Notes: generated from the letters alone by a model not told the origin. DNA of 64,000 nt from Bradyrhizobium sp. Ghvi (GCF_900115265.1 NZ_FOVU01000004.1:680987-744986), one strand, 5' to 3'; positions 51,492 through 59,993 are shown, numbered from the stretch's first letter. Program-made: numbers and translations.

Positions 51492-51578
51492 GGTGTTGCC
51501 TCGAAATCGTCGGAGCGAAGGGAACGGGGGCCTCCCTGCCTTGCGGCAACCTTGCCGCTGCCAGTGCGTTGGTCGACC

Positions 51579-51782
51579 ATGACGCATTCCTCGCTTCGTC
51601 CGATGGACGCCTTCGATCCCTCCGAGCCCGCCATCCTGCATGATCGCGTCTCCGGCACGATCATCACCTGGACCGCCGATCAGGCCGACGACTATCGCCG
51701 GGCCAGCCGGTCACGCGGAGATGGAAGCGTGGCCTGGAGGGCCTACGTCTTTGACGGCTGGGGCAACGTCATGGGTGGCTGA
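51579..51782 (+). CDS. Small hypothetical protein (67 aa)
   Basis: A 67-aa protein with a patterned sequence (YRRASRSRGDGSVAWRAYVF, then DGWGNVMGG at the C-terminus). Codon use resembles neighbours; the ribosome binding site is weak, and MDAFDPSEP at 51603 may be the real start. No function known. Confidence 0.5.
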   Translation: MTHSSLRPMDAFDPSEPAILHDRVSGTIITWTADQADDYRRASRSRGDGSVAWRAYVFDGWGNVMGG

Positions 51783-51926
51783 CTCCCAGCGTCAGATTCG
51801 TCCAAACCTTTGGAAGCGTTAAACATATTGCCATGCGCGGCGTGCTCTATTGCGATGCAGCAATGCATGTCGCAATGCAGCAAGTCAGGCATACATTGGC
51901 TCCGAACTTCTCTTTGGAGCATCACC

Positions 51927-52181
51927 ATGAACAAGAAGACTTTATCGATCGCAGCCGCTGTCCTCGCCATCGCGAGCTCGACTGCCACCTTCGCCGCCGA
52001 GCTGCCGGCCTACGAGGCCAACGGAATTCCGGCCTCTCCCGTGCAGGTCCGCGTGCTCGGCGCCGCCCATGTCGAGCAGCAGGTGGCGGCGCCGGCCACC
52101 AGCCTGACGCCGCTTCAGGCCAGTGTCCTGACGCCGCGCAAGCTGAAGACCGCGACTGTGACCGCGGGGTCCGCCCGCTAA
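51927..52181 (+). CDS. Small secreted protein (84 aa)
   Basis: Signal peptide NKKTLSIAAAVLAIASSTATFA, then a short Pro/Ala/Val-rich mature chain with LGAAHVEQQVAAPA. GGAG precedes ATG 51927 and a terminator follows. Function unknown; probably periplasmic. Confidence 0.75.
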   Translation: MNKKTLSIAAAVLAIASSTATFAAELPAYEANGIPASPVQVRVLGAAHVEQQVAAPATSLTPLQASVLTPRKLKTATVTAGSAR

Positions 52182-52233
52182 GCTGCCGCTGCGCCGGGCC
52201 GAGCTCGGTGCCAAGCTCTTCACGACATCATGA

Positions 52234-52255
52234 CCGGGTGTCCCGGCCATTTTTT
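52234..52255 (+). terminator. Rho-independent terminator
   Basis: CCGGG and CCCGG pair around TGT and are followed by CCATTTTTTC, 52 bp after the secreted-protein stop. Confidence 0.6.
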
Positions 52256-52453
52256 CTTACCCGATCGGCACCGGGCGCGAGTTGATGCGCGGGCTGAGAA
52301 TCCGTAAGCAGAAAAGTTTCTCGTTACGCGCGACTTGTGGACCGCGGTTCAAAACGAGTGTGATCTCCTTAACAGTTGTTTTGCGCAACAAGGTGCTTTG
52401 ATGCGGGCGCCGCATATTGGCGGCCAAGAATCGTTTTCATAATGGAGATTGTC

Positions 52454-52600
52454 ATGCCCGTTGGGCAAAAAGCTCTCGCTGTCGCCACGTCGCCTCGCGC
52501 ATTCATCCTGCGGCATCTCGCATTGTTTGCCGCCGCCGCGCTGTTCGTGTTCGTGCTGAGCCTGACCTATGGGCTCGATCTCAGTCCCGGGTTTTTCTGA
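52454..52600 (+). CDS. Small single-span membrane protein (48 aa)
   Basis: Single hydrophobic helix (HLALFAAAALFVFVLSLTYG) after a basic N-terminus. GGAG lies just before ATG 52454. Function not known. Confidence 0.6.
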   Translation: MPVGQKALAVATSPRAFILRHLALFAAAALFVFVLSLTYGLDLSPGFF

Positions 52601-52670
52601 GCGGTCGAAGGCTCCGCATACTGCGCAGGCTTGACGGGGAACGGCCGCCGCAGGGCGAGCGGGACGCGCC

Positions 52671-53021
52671 TCACGCCTTCTTCACGAACTCCGACTTCAG
52701 GTTCATGGCGCCGATGCCGTCGATCTTGCAGGCGATGTTGTGGCCGTCGGTTGCGTCCTGGAGACGGATGTTGCGGACCTTGGTGCCGCCCTTGACCACC
52801 GATGAGGAGCCCTTGACCTTGAGGTCTTTCATGACGATGACGCTGTCGCCATCGCTGAGCAGATTGCCATGGGCGTCGCGCACGCCGGCCTCTTGTGACA
52901 CCGGAGCGGCCGCATCTCCGGCCGCGCTCCATTCATGGGCGCATTCCGGGCAGACCCAGAGATCGCGATCCTGGTAGGCGTGCTCCGATTGGCAGTTCGG
53001 GCATTTGGTGGCGTCGGTCAT
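52671..53021 (-). CDS. yjdM: YjdM (PhnA) family zinc-ribbon protein
   Basis: A 116-aa protein with the zinc ribbon CPNC...CPEC at the N-terminus and the PhnA domain (GDSVIVMKDLKVKGSSSVVK and KVRNIRL). Formerly named for phosphonate use; the real role is uncertain. It lies next to a small membrane-protein gene at 53067. Confidence 0.92.
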   Translation of the reverse strand: MTDATKCPNCQSEHAYQDRDLWVCPECAHEWSAAGDAAAPVSQEAGVRDAHGNLLSDGDSVIVMKDLKVKGSSSVVKGGTKVRNIRLQDATDGHNIACKIDGIGAMNLKSEFVKKA

Positions 53022-53066
53022 GATGGGTCTCGATCTCGAAGCTTTGGAGTGGAAAGTGGCGGGGCG

Positions 53067-53240
53067 TCAGCGAAACAGCGCGACGAAGATCACGTAGAGC
53101 CAGCCCAGGATCCCATGGATGATCGCCCACAGGATCGAGTGGTTGTTGGTGTAGGAGATCGCGATGGCGAGGGCTGAGCCGAAGCCCACCCCGTATTTCG
53201 CGCCCTCGACGCGGACGCCGTAATAGCGATTGCCGTTCAT
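53067..53240 (-). CDS. Small conserved-type membrane protein (57 aa)
   Basis: A 57-aa protein with two hydrophobic segments around the SYTNNHSILWAIIHGILGWL core and a C-terminal FVALFR. GGAAGG precedes ATG 53240. The conserved Asn, His and Trp in the core look like a family motif. It is followed 45 bp later by yjdM; they may be cotranscribed. Function unknown. Confidence 0.7.
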   Translation of the reverse strand: MNGNRYYGVRVEGAKYGVGFGSALAIAISYTNNHSILWAIIHGILGWLYVIFVALFR

Positions 53241-53373
53241 GTGATCCTTCCGAACGATTGCGCTGCATCTCTTCCTACGCGCATCGCGCCGGCCACTTGA
53301 TGCAGATCAACTGGCCGCCGCGGGCGCGGACTTACGCTTATCAAGCCACCGAAGCGAAGGCGAGGCCACAGCG

Positions 53374-53733
53374 ATGTCGCGCAGCATTCGAATTTACGTC
53401 GGCCTCGCCATCCTGATCGCGCTGTCGATCCTGTTTCTCTTCACTGTCGTCCACACCGCCGCCGGCGCAACCAGGCTTTCGCTGCGCAAGGTCTCGGAAG
53501 GACATCGCCTCGCGCAGGCCTGGTGTCAACCGTGCCACGCCATCGAGCCGGGCATGTCCGGCTTTTTCGACCTGGCCCCGAGCTTCCAGGCCGTCGCGGA
53601 TCGCAACGGCACCACGGCCCTCTCGCTCAAGGTGTTCTGGCGAACCAGCCACCACGACATGCCGAACCTCGTGATCGCGCCCGATCAGGCCGACGCGCTG
53701 TCGGAGTACATCCTGAGCCTGAGGAGCGATTGA
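53374..53733 (+). CDS. Membrane-anchored monoheme cytochrome c
   Basis: A 119-aa cytochrome with an N-terminal membrane helix (YVGLAILIALSILFLFTVVHT) and heme motif CQPCH at about residues 51-55; a distal Met ligand in SHHDMPNL. It resembles small respiratory c-type cytochromes. It is not linked to oxidase genes here. Confidence 0.88.
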   Translation: MSRSIRIYVGLAILIALSILFLFTVVHTAAGATRLSLRKVSEGHRLAQAWCQPCHAIEPGMSGFFDLAPSFQAVADRNGTTALSLKVFWRTSHHDMPNLVIAPDQADALSEYILSLRSD

Positions 53734-53755
53734 GGGCGTCGAATTGCCGGGTGGT

Positions 53756-53787
53756 AACCCGGATTGCGCTTCGCTCCATCCGGGCTA
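53756..53787. repeat. Small palindromic repeat (CCCGGAT/ATCCGGG type)
   Basis: CCCGGAT (53758-53764) and ATCCGGG (53778-53784) flank GCGCTTCGCTC. It is a common form of short intergenic palindrome in rhizobia and lies just before the pseudogene. Confidence 0.6.
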
Positions 53788-53862
53788 GGGATCGGAGACA
53801 AGCCTCGCATAAGCGCGTCTTGCGACAACGGCAGCCAACGCAAAGTGTGGGGAGATTCTGCA

Positions 53863-54145
53863 ATGCCGATCGCGGGGCAGAAGCTGGCCTTTGTCATGAC
53901 CTCGTCCAGCCATGGCACGATGATCGTCAACCGGTTCGACTATCGCATGGTTGCTCCCGACCGCGGCTACGGCGTCGGCTATCAGATCCTGGAGGCCGCC
54001 GCGTTCGACCCCGGCGAGGTCAAGATCGCGCTCGAATTGCTGTCCGGCGCTCGGCATCAACATCCTGGCCATCCGCCAGAGCGATGCGTGCCTGAAAGAT
54101 ATCAACCCGCCGCAAGCCGCGGGCCGGCAGCCTCACGCAGCCTAA
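53863..54145 (+). pseudogene. FkbM-family methyltransferase remnant
   Basis: ATG 53863 with GGGGAG upstream starts PIAGQKLAFVMTSSSHGTM and NRFDYRMVAPDRGYGVGYQI, which I recognise as the N-terminus of bradyrhizobial FkbM-type methyltransferases. After about 60 codons (ALELL) the frame is lost. A second frame then reads LGINILAIRQSDACLKDINP and stops at 54145. The central SAM domain is missing, so this looks like an internal deletion with a frameshift. Confidence 0.7.
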
Positions 54146-54246
54146 GCGGAGGTAAACGTCGCGCCTGCTCATTCGAGAAGTTGAAGGCGAAATCCCTTGC
54201 CTTGGCCGGCGTCCTCCCGCACTCTTGGCGGGAAGGAGGCCAACGC

Positions 54247-54522
54247 ATGAAGATCATGACTGTCGCCTGCGCGCTCGGAACGGCGCTTGTGCTGCTGGGA
54301 TCATCAGGTGCCGAAGCTCGGACGCGAAAGGCCGTCGTCGTTCGCGCGCCACAAGAGCGGCTCATCGTCACGGCGCCCGTGCTTAGGCCGACGCCCTGGG
54401 ACTACAACATCGTTCCGCGCTATCGCTATCGCCCCGAGGACGACCGCGTCGATCCCTATGCTCCGCCGCTGGTGCCGTCATATATTCGCTATGAGGGATG
54501 GCGCTGGCCATATTGGTGGTGA
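54247..54522 (+). CDS. Small secreted Tyr/Pro-rich protein (91 aa)
   Basis: Signal peptide KIMTVACALGTALVLLGSSG, then a Pro/Tyr/Arg-rich mature part (YNIVPRYRYRPEDDRVDPYA) with a Trp-rich end (YEGWRWPYWW). AAGGAGG precedes ATG 54247. Probably a secreted or cell-envelope protein with unknown role. Confidence 0.7.
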   Translation: MKIMTVACALGTALVLLGSSGAEARTRKAVVVRAPQERLIVTAPVLRPTPWDYNIVPRYRYRPEDDRVDPYAPPLVPSYIRYEGWRWPYWW

Positions 54523-54561
54523 AAGTAGCGAGGGACGCGACGCTGCGGCTCCTGAAGCGAC

Positions 54562-55209
54562 ATGCCGAGAAAGCCATCAAGAAAGCTGAAGACCTATCAG
54601 ACCTCGCTCGGCTTCTACGACCAGGCGGTCGCCGCACCCTCGATGAAGGCGGCGCTGGACGCCTGGGGCGCGAAGTCCAACCTCTTTCATCAGGGCATCG
54701 CGAAGGAGACCGACGACCCCGACATCGTCGCCGCGACGATGGCCGCACCGGGCGTCGTGCTGAGGCGCCCGGTCGGATCGGACGGCCCGTTCACCGAGCA
54801 CGCCGAACTGCCGACCGACCTCGCTGATGACGAGGGCAAGCCGAAATCCAGATCCAAGTCGAAGCCGAAGAAGCGTCCGGCCAAAACTGCGACCAAGCGT
54901 TCGGCGAAGCCTGAGGTCGACGATCGCCAAGCGCATGCGGCCGCCGCCGCTTTCGCCAGGGAAGAGCAGCGCCGCGAAAGCGCGCGGCGCAAGGAGGAGG
55001 CCGCCCGCGCCAAGGCGCGCGCGCGCCGGGACAAGGCGGTCGCGGCCGCCGAGGCGACGCTGGACCGGGCGAGGCAGGACCACCAAGCAAGGGTGGACGA
55101 GATCGAAGCCGAGCAGGCGGCACTGGACGAACGTGCCGCGGCGGAGGAGGCGCGTTGGGACAAGCAGCGGAGCAAGCTGGAGGATGCGGTGCGCCGGGCG
55201 CGGGAGTAG
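54562..55209 (+). CDS. TolA-like charged protein with long coiled coil (215 aa)
   Basis: Residues 1-85 form a small globular part (LKTYQTSLGFYDQAVAAP, WGAKSNLFHQG). A Lys-rich linker follows (SRSKSKPKKRPAKTATKR), then an Ala/Glu/Arg coiled coil to the C-terminus. Similar proteins are annotated cell envelope biogenesis protein TolA in Bradyrhizobium, but no signal or membrane anchor is present. Function unknown. Confidence 0.8.
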   Translation: MPRKPSRKLKTYQTSLGFYDQAVAAPSMKAALDAWGAKSNLFHQGIAKETDDPDIVAATMAAPGVVLRRPVGSDGPFTEHAELPTDLADDEGKPKSRSKSKPKKRPAKTATKRSAKPEVDDRQAHAAAAAFAREEQRRESARRKEEAARAKARARRDKAVAAAEATLDRARQDHQARVDEIEAEQAALDERAAAEEARWDKQRSKLEDAVRRARE

Positions 55210-55657
55210 GGGCGTGAGCGGAAGCGGGTAGTGCACGGTCATGCAGCTATCTGATTTGGCAAAGAACGGAGCTAGAAGTTCGCGCCTGATGCCATCAGGG
55301 TTGTACCGACCGCCATCAGAAGAATTCCTGGCCAGTTGACTCCAAGGAATGCGAGGCCTCGCCGTGGCGGCTCCAATGTACCGCGAACGCCCCAGGAGGA
55401 TCCCGGCCGCTCAGTGGTCCCCGCCAAATGGTGGCGCGTGCCCGTTCGACAGGTCGAAGTCCTGCGAAGCCTTCCCGCCAACCACGACCAGAACAGGTTG
55501 CGCGACGATGAAGTCCTCATCGCTGCGTGCGGTGTCAGCGGTCGGGAAAAGATGGCAAAGCTACGGCTGTCAAGAGCACATCGCGCTAGAATGCCACTTA
55601 CCCCCGTAATAAACCAATACTGTTTTGGGGATCTGGGTGCGTATTGGGAGGACCATC
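55210..55657. other. Gene-poor stretch, 448 bp
   Basis: No convincing gene is present. On the minus strand a short peptide ending LGVNWPGILLMAVGTTLMASG and terminating at 55272 looks like a membrane segment, but it lacks a good start. Plus-strand frames are arbitrary. No RNA structure or repeat is evident. Confidence 0.4.
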
Positions 55658-56164
55658 ATGGCAAGTGTCGAACAATTGCACAGACGGCAAGGCGTAAACC
55701 TCGTCCAGCTCGAAGCGGACATTACGTCGATACGCTCGGGAAGTTCTCTGAACTCCATTGCTTTACCTGATTATGTCGAACACACCGAAGGCGTCACGCG
55801 CGTCGGCGCCCTCAGTGCAGAGGCGGTCATTCGCGACTACGAGTCCGCTGCAAAGGAGATCGAGGCCATGGGCACCGAGTTGATCGACGCCGCGCAAAAG
55901 TGCGAGGCTCTGACAGCTCAGGTCCATGATGCCATCGCCTTCATGCGGGATACAGCGGCGGGGTATCGTGAAGAGGGACGGAAGATCTTCAAGCGCATCG
56001 AAGAATGCGCGCTGTTCACCGAGGACGTCCGCAAGACATGCGTAGAGGTCAAGCGCAGAATGGCGGAAGTCTCGGTCGGTCCGTCTTCCGATGAGGAGCT
56101 TGCACCGCAAGAGCCCGAGTTGAGCGGGATCGCGGCCAAGGTGACGATGAGCGAAATACGGTGA
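55658..56164 (+). CDS. Hypothetical helical protein (168 aa)
   Basis: A helical cytoplasmic protein with charged heptads (SAEAVIRDYESAAKEIEAMG, then KCEALTAQVHDAIAFMRDTA) and an acidic end. GGGAGG precedes ATG 55658. Resembles anonymous bradyrhizobial helical proteins; no domain recognised. Confidence 0.7.
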   Translation: MASVEQLHRRQGVNLVQLEADITSIRSGSSLNSIALPDYVEHTEGVTRVGALSAEAVIRDYESAAKEIEAMGTELIDAAQKCEALTAQVHDAIAFMRDTAAGYREEGRKIFKRIEECALFTEDVRKTCVEVKRRMAEVSVGPSSDEELAPQEPELSGIAAKVTMSEIR

Positions 56165-56174
56165 GATGGGCATA

Positions 56175-56210
56175 GGGTGGGCACGGCGGCACGTGCGCCT
56201 TTGCCCACCC
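56175..56210. repeat. Palindromic repeat GGGTGGGCA/TGCCCACCC
   Basis: Nine-bp perfect arms around 18 bases in the gap between convergent genes. Confidence 0.65.
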
Positions 56211-56254
56211 TGCCGCGCTACGGCACGAGTCCAACGCCCGCGCGCCTTGCGGGT

Positions 56255-57319
56255 TCACCAATCCGGATCGCCGTAGGGGTCGCCCATATAGGGCGGCGGC
56301 ATCCAGGGTCCTCGCGACGGTCTGGGCCGCCGGGGTGGTGGGGGCTCTGGCAGATGCGGCCGCGCGCGCGCAGCCGCATCATTGGTCACACTGCGCACCA
56401 CGGGCTTTGCGGCTGCAGGCGCGGGTGACGTTGATGAAGCGCTCAGTTGCGTCTGCAACGCCTGGACCTGCGCGGCGAGGCGCGCATTTTCCGCCGCATC
56501 CTTCTCCTGCGCGGCCTTGAGCTGTCGAATGGTGTCGGCCTGCTCATGCAGGGTCTGCTCGTTGCTACTTTTCAATTGCTCGAGCTTGCCGCTGATGCTC
56601 GCAAGCTCGCTCGTGATGGACTTGAGCGATTGCGCGAGATCGGCCGATGATGCCTCGGGCGCGGGAGTGCCGGACTTTGGGGCGCTTTCCGTGTCCTTCG
56701 CGACCGGCGCCGCGGGCACTTGGCTCGGCTCGTCCGCAGCGGCCAGCAGCACGGCCGGCGGCTGCGCCGGAGTCTGCACTGCTGACGCTTGCGGGGGGTG
56801 GCTCGCAGCCGGAGCCCATCGTGCGATGATCGACCTGCTGATCGATTTGGCCTCGTCGCGATATTGCGAAGCGAAGGCGGCACCGAGAAGGCCGATCGCC
56901 AGCACAAGGCCGACCAGGGCGCGCATCATGGTTCGATCTCCCGTCAATCCTTGATCGCGAGGCTTGCGATTCAAGACCTTGGCATTCGGAACCCCGGCAT
57001 CCGGAGTCGGCGCCTTGTGTCCGGGAGTGGCGACTGCAGTCGCGCTGGCGCCGGCGTGCGAAGCCCGCGGGCCTTCGCTGTTGCGTTCCATTCCGGAAAC
57101 CAGCCGGTCCAGCCGCGCAAGGTCTTGCTCAGCGCTCTTGATCCGGTCGTAGGCCCGCGTCAGCCCGCCGTCCGCGAGCGCCTCGTCGGGCTTGGCAGCA
57201 TCCGGATTGGCGGTGTCGGGATTGCCGGCATCAGGCTTCCCGGCATCAGGCTTGGCCGCGTCAGGCTTGGCAACATTAGGGTTGGGGTCGTTCGTGTCAG
57301 GCACCGATGCGCTCTCCAT
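56255..57319 (-). CDS. Membrane-anchored coiled-coil protein with pentapeptide repeat (354 aa)
   Basis: The N-terminus has seven (K/N)PDxA-type pentapeptides (residues 13-47). Then come a short coiled region, one membrane helix (MRALVGLVLAIGLLGAAFAS), an Ala/Pro linker, a coiled coil (LKSITSELASISGKLEQLKS) and a Pro-rich tail. The architecture equals that of the 38670 protein, so the two are paralogs. ATG 57319 is uncertain: the frame is open a few codons further, and the ribosome binding site is weak. Confidence 0.75.
   Translation of the reverse strand: MESASVPDTNDPNPNVAKPDAAKPDAGKPDAGNPDTANPDAAKPDEALADGGLTRAYDRIKSAEQDLARLDRLVSGMERNSEGPRASHAGASATAVATPGHKAPTPDAGVPNAKVLNRKPRDQGLTGDRTMMRALVGLVLAIGLLGAAFASQYRDEAKSISRSIIARWAPAASHPPQASAVQTPAQPPAVLLAAADEPSQVPAAPVAKDTESAPKSGTPAPEASSADLAQSLKSITSELASISGKLEQLKSSNEQTLHEQADTIRQLKAAQEKDAAENARLAAQVQALQTQLSASSTSPAPAAAKPVVRSVTNDAAARARPHLPEPPPPRRPRPSRGPWMPPPYMGDPYGDPDW
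57179..57283 (-). repeat. Seven 15-bp repeats encoding (K/N)PDxA
   Basis: Direct 15-bp repeats, moderately diverged, at the start of the membrane coiled-coil gene. Units differ mainly in the first and last codons. Confidence 0.7.
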
Positions 57320-57555
57320 CCGGTCGCGCGTCAATGGGAGGCAGTCCGATCGTGGGAAGGATAGGTCTCGCCGCTATCAGACACAACGCGCGTGCAAAGG
57401 AAAAATTATGGCGGGCTCGAAGCCGGGCGGAGTGAGCGTGTGAGGATAGTATCGCGCCTGCGCAAAGCGCAGATCGCAGTATTGATCGAACGGAGCGAAG
57501 CCGATCAACGTACCCCCGTATCCGGCCCCGCGCCGTCTGAATACGCCACCAGTCG

Positions 57556-58122
57556 CTAGTGATGTGTCGCGCGGATTTCTAGCGTAGTCTGGGTGAGCTT
57601 GGCCACGAATCCCTCAAAGTGCATGAACCTTTGTCTGGTCATTTGTTCATGCAACCCGACGATCTCCCGGGATTCGGCGACGAAGGATTCACACGCCTGT
57701 TTCGCGTACTCGATCTGAAGCTCGAAGGCCTCGATGGGCGAGCGCGCCGTCGCGAGCTTTCCCAGGAAGGCCCAGGCGTCCTCGAGGGAGTTGCTGATGT
57801 AGCGGCTGTAGGCATCGGCAATCGCCTGCGGGCTGGCCTGGAGGGATTCCACCGGTGCGACGGGTGCGCTGGCAGCGACCTCCGTCCCGGGCGGCAAGGC
57901 TGCCGCCGAGGCGACCGCCGCACTGATCCGCGGGGTCGTCTCTACCTCTTGCCTGTTGTCTTGCTCTTGCTTGTTCCCTTGGCTGATCTCCGCTGCGGCA
58001 TCCGCCGATTGATGGGCTGCAGTTGCGTGTTGCTTGTCCGCCCCGGTGCGTTGCGCGGCCTTCTTCTTCCCGCCGCGCCGGCCAGATTTTCCCGCTGGCT
58101 TATTTTCGATCGAACTCAACAT
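57556..58122 (-). CDS. Phasin-family protein
   Basis: A 188-aa protein. The N-terminal half is a Lys/Ala/Gln-rich disordered stretch, and the C-terminal half is the phasin helix (AYSRYISNSLEDAWAFLGKL, then FELQIEYAKQACESFVAE), which coats polyhydroxybutyrate granules. GAGGAG precedes ATG 58122. Polyhydroxybutyrate genes are not in the window. Confidence 0.8.
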   Translation of the reverse strand: MLSSIENKPAGKSGRRGGKKKAAQRTGADKQHATAAHQSADAAAEISQGNKQEQDNRQEVETTPRISAAVASAAALPPGTEVAASAPVAPVESLQASPQAIADAYSRYISNSLEDAWAFLGKLATARSPIEAFELQIEYAKQACESFVAESREIVGLHEQMTRQRFMHFEGFVAKLTQTTLEIRATHH

Positions 58123-58289
58123 TGCAAATGGCTCCTCAATTTCGCTGAAACCGCAAGCCTCCGTCGCGTTTGCGCTGAAATCGCGATTATCAGACGTCGC
58201 TCGGGTGGCTGCCATGTGGTGACATTTTGCCTGATACGGGTGGGCCGGCCGGTCAACCATCCGGCGAACTGCCACAGTCATCCCGGCAA

Positions 58290-58805
58290 TCAATAGCGGC
58301 CTCCGCTGCTCTTTTGCTGCGTGATCCAGTCCGACAATGTTTTCGGTGGCGATTTCTCAGCCCGGCCCGGTGATGCCTTCGGATTGTCGCGGACGCCTTT
58401 CGTTGGCCGGGTGCGCGGCGCTTCCGTCTGCGTGACGCCCTTCAAGGCAGCCATCGAAGCCTCTGCGGCTTCCTTCTCTAGGCGCAACTGTTTCAATCGC
58501 GCCATCTTGATGCGCTCTGCCTCGACTTCGGGTCGTTCAGCTAGCAGCGGCTTGCGTTGAGCAAGCTCGGCGGGGACCAGGACACCGATAACGGTTGTCT
58601 CGCCGAGCGCCTTGCAGGCCTCGAGCCGATGCAGTCCCTCGACCAGAACCAGGCGGTCTCCGTCGAGCCTGATGGAAATGGGCTCCTGTTGTCCGATCTC
58701 CATAATACTTTCCGCGATCTCCCCGACGATCTCGGGCTTGAGCGCTTTCTTCTGCTTCGTGGGAACGAAGATCTTCTCGATCGGGAAGCTTTCCGGTTTG
58801 GGCAT
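58290..58805 (-). CDS. ParB N-terminal-domain protein
   Basis: A 171-aa protein with a ParB/sulfiredoxin-type N-terminal domain: PIEKIFVPTKQKKAL, SIMEIGQQEPISIRLDGDRL, and LVEGLHRLEACKALGE containing the GxxR-like box. The C-terminal half is charged and Lys/Pro-rich, without the ParB helix-turn-helix. It may bind nucleotides or nucleic acids. ATG 58805 is clear. Neighbouring the phasin gene but separated by 168 bp. Confidence 0.85.
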   Translation of the reverse strand: MPKPESFPIEKIFVPTKQKKALKPEIVGEIAESIMEIGQQEPISIRLDGDRLVLVEGLHRLEACKALGETTVIGVLVPAELAQRKPLLAERPEVEAERIKMARLKQLRLEKEAAEASMAALKGVTQTEAPRTRPTKGVRDNPKASPGRAEKSPPKTLSDWITQQKSSGGRY

Positions 58806-59047
58806 AGCTTGACTCCGCTTCTACCGGGTCCGTCGGAACCCATGCCGGTGGGTTTGGGAGTTTAGGAGGGAAGGGCTCGACCGCAAAGGCAATTTCGGAG
58901 GAATGGGGTGTGCACTTGATCAGGGGCGCATACCAGCGCCGCAGGGTGCGGCGGTCACTGTTGGGAATCTCGCACTCATGAACAATCGTCGCGGAACGGG
59001 CATTGGCTCATTTCGTTGCATTGAGGGGCTGTCGGGAGGAGGACATC

Positions 59048-59338
59048 ATGAAAGCAACGATCATCGCGCTCTCTGCTGCCGTTGTCATGGCCACGGCACC
59101 TGCCGTGCTTGCTCAGGGCGCATCGAGCACGGCGCCAGGTCAGGAGATGCAGCAAACGGGTTCCAAGAAGGGCGAGCCGGGCGCTTCCAGCTACGCTCCC
59201 GGACATAAGATGCATCACGCGATGCACCATACGAAAGCCACGAAGAAGACCCACGGCGCGTCGAACTACGCTCCAGGTCAAACCACCGGCATGAGCACGA
59301 AGCCAGCCGCCGGCTCGAGCACAAAGTCAGGGTACTGA
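59048..59338 (+). CDS. Small secreted protein with GASxxAPG repeats (96 aa)
   Basis: Signal peptide KATIIALSAAVVMATAPAVL, then three copies of GAS-x-x-APG (GASSTAPG, GASSYAPG, GASNYAPG) with His/Lys-rich linkers. GGAGGAGG precedes ATG 59048. The repeated unit suggests a small envelope or stress protein. Function unknown. Confidence 0.75.
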   Translation: MKATIIALSAAVVMATAPAVLAQGASSTAPGQEMQQTGSKKGEPGASSYAPGHKMHHAMHHTKATKKTHGASNYAPGQTTGMSTKPAAGSSTKSGY

Positions 59339-59384
59339 AGTCCAGGTACTTGTGTTCAAGTATTGACGGATACAGCAGCGTGTA

Positions 59385-59459
59385 GGGCGGGTTGAGCCTG
59401 GCGAAACCCATCACTCGTCGAAGGACCGATGATGGGTATCGCCTCGCTCCAACGCGCCC
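59385..59459. repeat. Palindromic intergenic repeat (CCCATCA/TGATGGG core)
   Basis: Nested inverted arms: GGGCGGGTT near 59385 pairs with AACGCGCCC near 59451, and CCCATCA (59407-59413) with TGATGGG (59430-59436). Confidence 0.6.
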
Positions 59460-59460
59460 C

Positions 59461-59713
59461 CAAAAAAGTCATACCGCAGCTGTGAATTACGCCACAGACG
59501 GTGGCCGCCCGATCTGCTTAGCTGCCGTCAACAGGCCTCCCGTATGCGCGCTTGGCATTGGCGCCGTCGCAATTCGAAATTTTGGGGTGATCGTTATGGG
59601 CGTTTTTCGTCGCACGGCCATGCTTTGCAGCTGGTTCATTGAATCCACCATGAGCGGGTGTACCGAGAGATTTCGTGTGCGCTGAAAAAGGCGCGCACAG
59701 GAGTTTTCCCGAG
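59461..59713. other. Stretch without supported gene; possible small RNA end
   Basis: No gene is convincing. A minus-strand frame of about 50 codons (59487 onwards, MAVRRKTPITITPKFRIA in the middle) has no good start. Upstream of the terminator at 59714 a hairpin pairs GTGTGCGC (59675-59682) with GCGCGCAC (59691-59698), so a small transcript may end here. Confidence 0.35.
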
Positions 59714-59741
59714 GCCCCGCCGGTGATGGACGGGGCTTTTT
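59714..59741 (+). terminator. Rho-independent terminator
   Basis: GCCCCG (59714-59719) and CGGGGC (59731-59736) pair around 11 bases, followed by TTTTT. No coding gene ends directly before it, so it probably ends a non-coding or unknown transcript. Confidence 0.6.
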
Positions 59742-59801
59742 CATGTTTGCAATCTGCCCACTGCCGCCCGGCGGAGCCTTCGCGAGAAGGGAGGCAGGGT
59801 C

Positions 59802-59993
59802 GTGTGGGAGTATTTTGGACCCGATTTCGCTTTCGACCTGATGAAGGGCGTGGTCGCCGGAATAGCGTCGATGGCAGTTCAGCTCGTGGCGCCACGGACC
59901 TTTCGTGCCGCAAAGCAGTTGCGCGCGCGCTGGGTTGCGCGGAGGGCAGCGCGGCAGGCGCGTCGAAAGGTGGTGGCGAATGATGAGGGATGA
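59802..59993 (+). CDS. Small hypothetical protein (63 aa)
   Basis: A 63-aa protein: an aromatic start (WEYFGPDFAFDLMKGVVAGI), a short hydrophobic helix and a very basic C-terminus (RARWVARRAARQARRK). GGGAGG precedes GTG 59802. It may be a small membrane- or DNA-binding protein; no family recognised. Confidence 0.55.
   Translation: MWEYFGPDFAFDLMKGVVAGIASMAVQLVAPRTFRAAKQLRARWVARRAARQARRKVVANDEG

Noticed and set aside
55336..55770. 144-aa ORF between the TolA-like and helical proteins
   Set aside because: Overlaps the well-initiated gene at 55658, has no ribosome binding site and looks like random translation.
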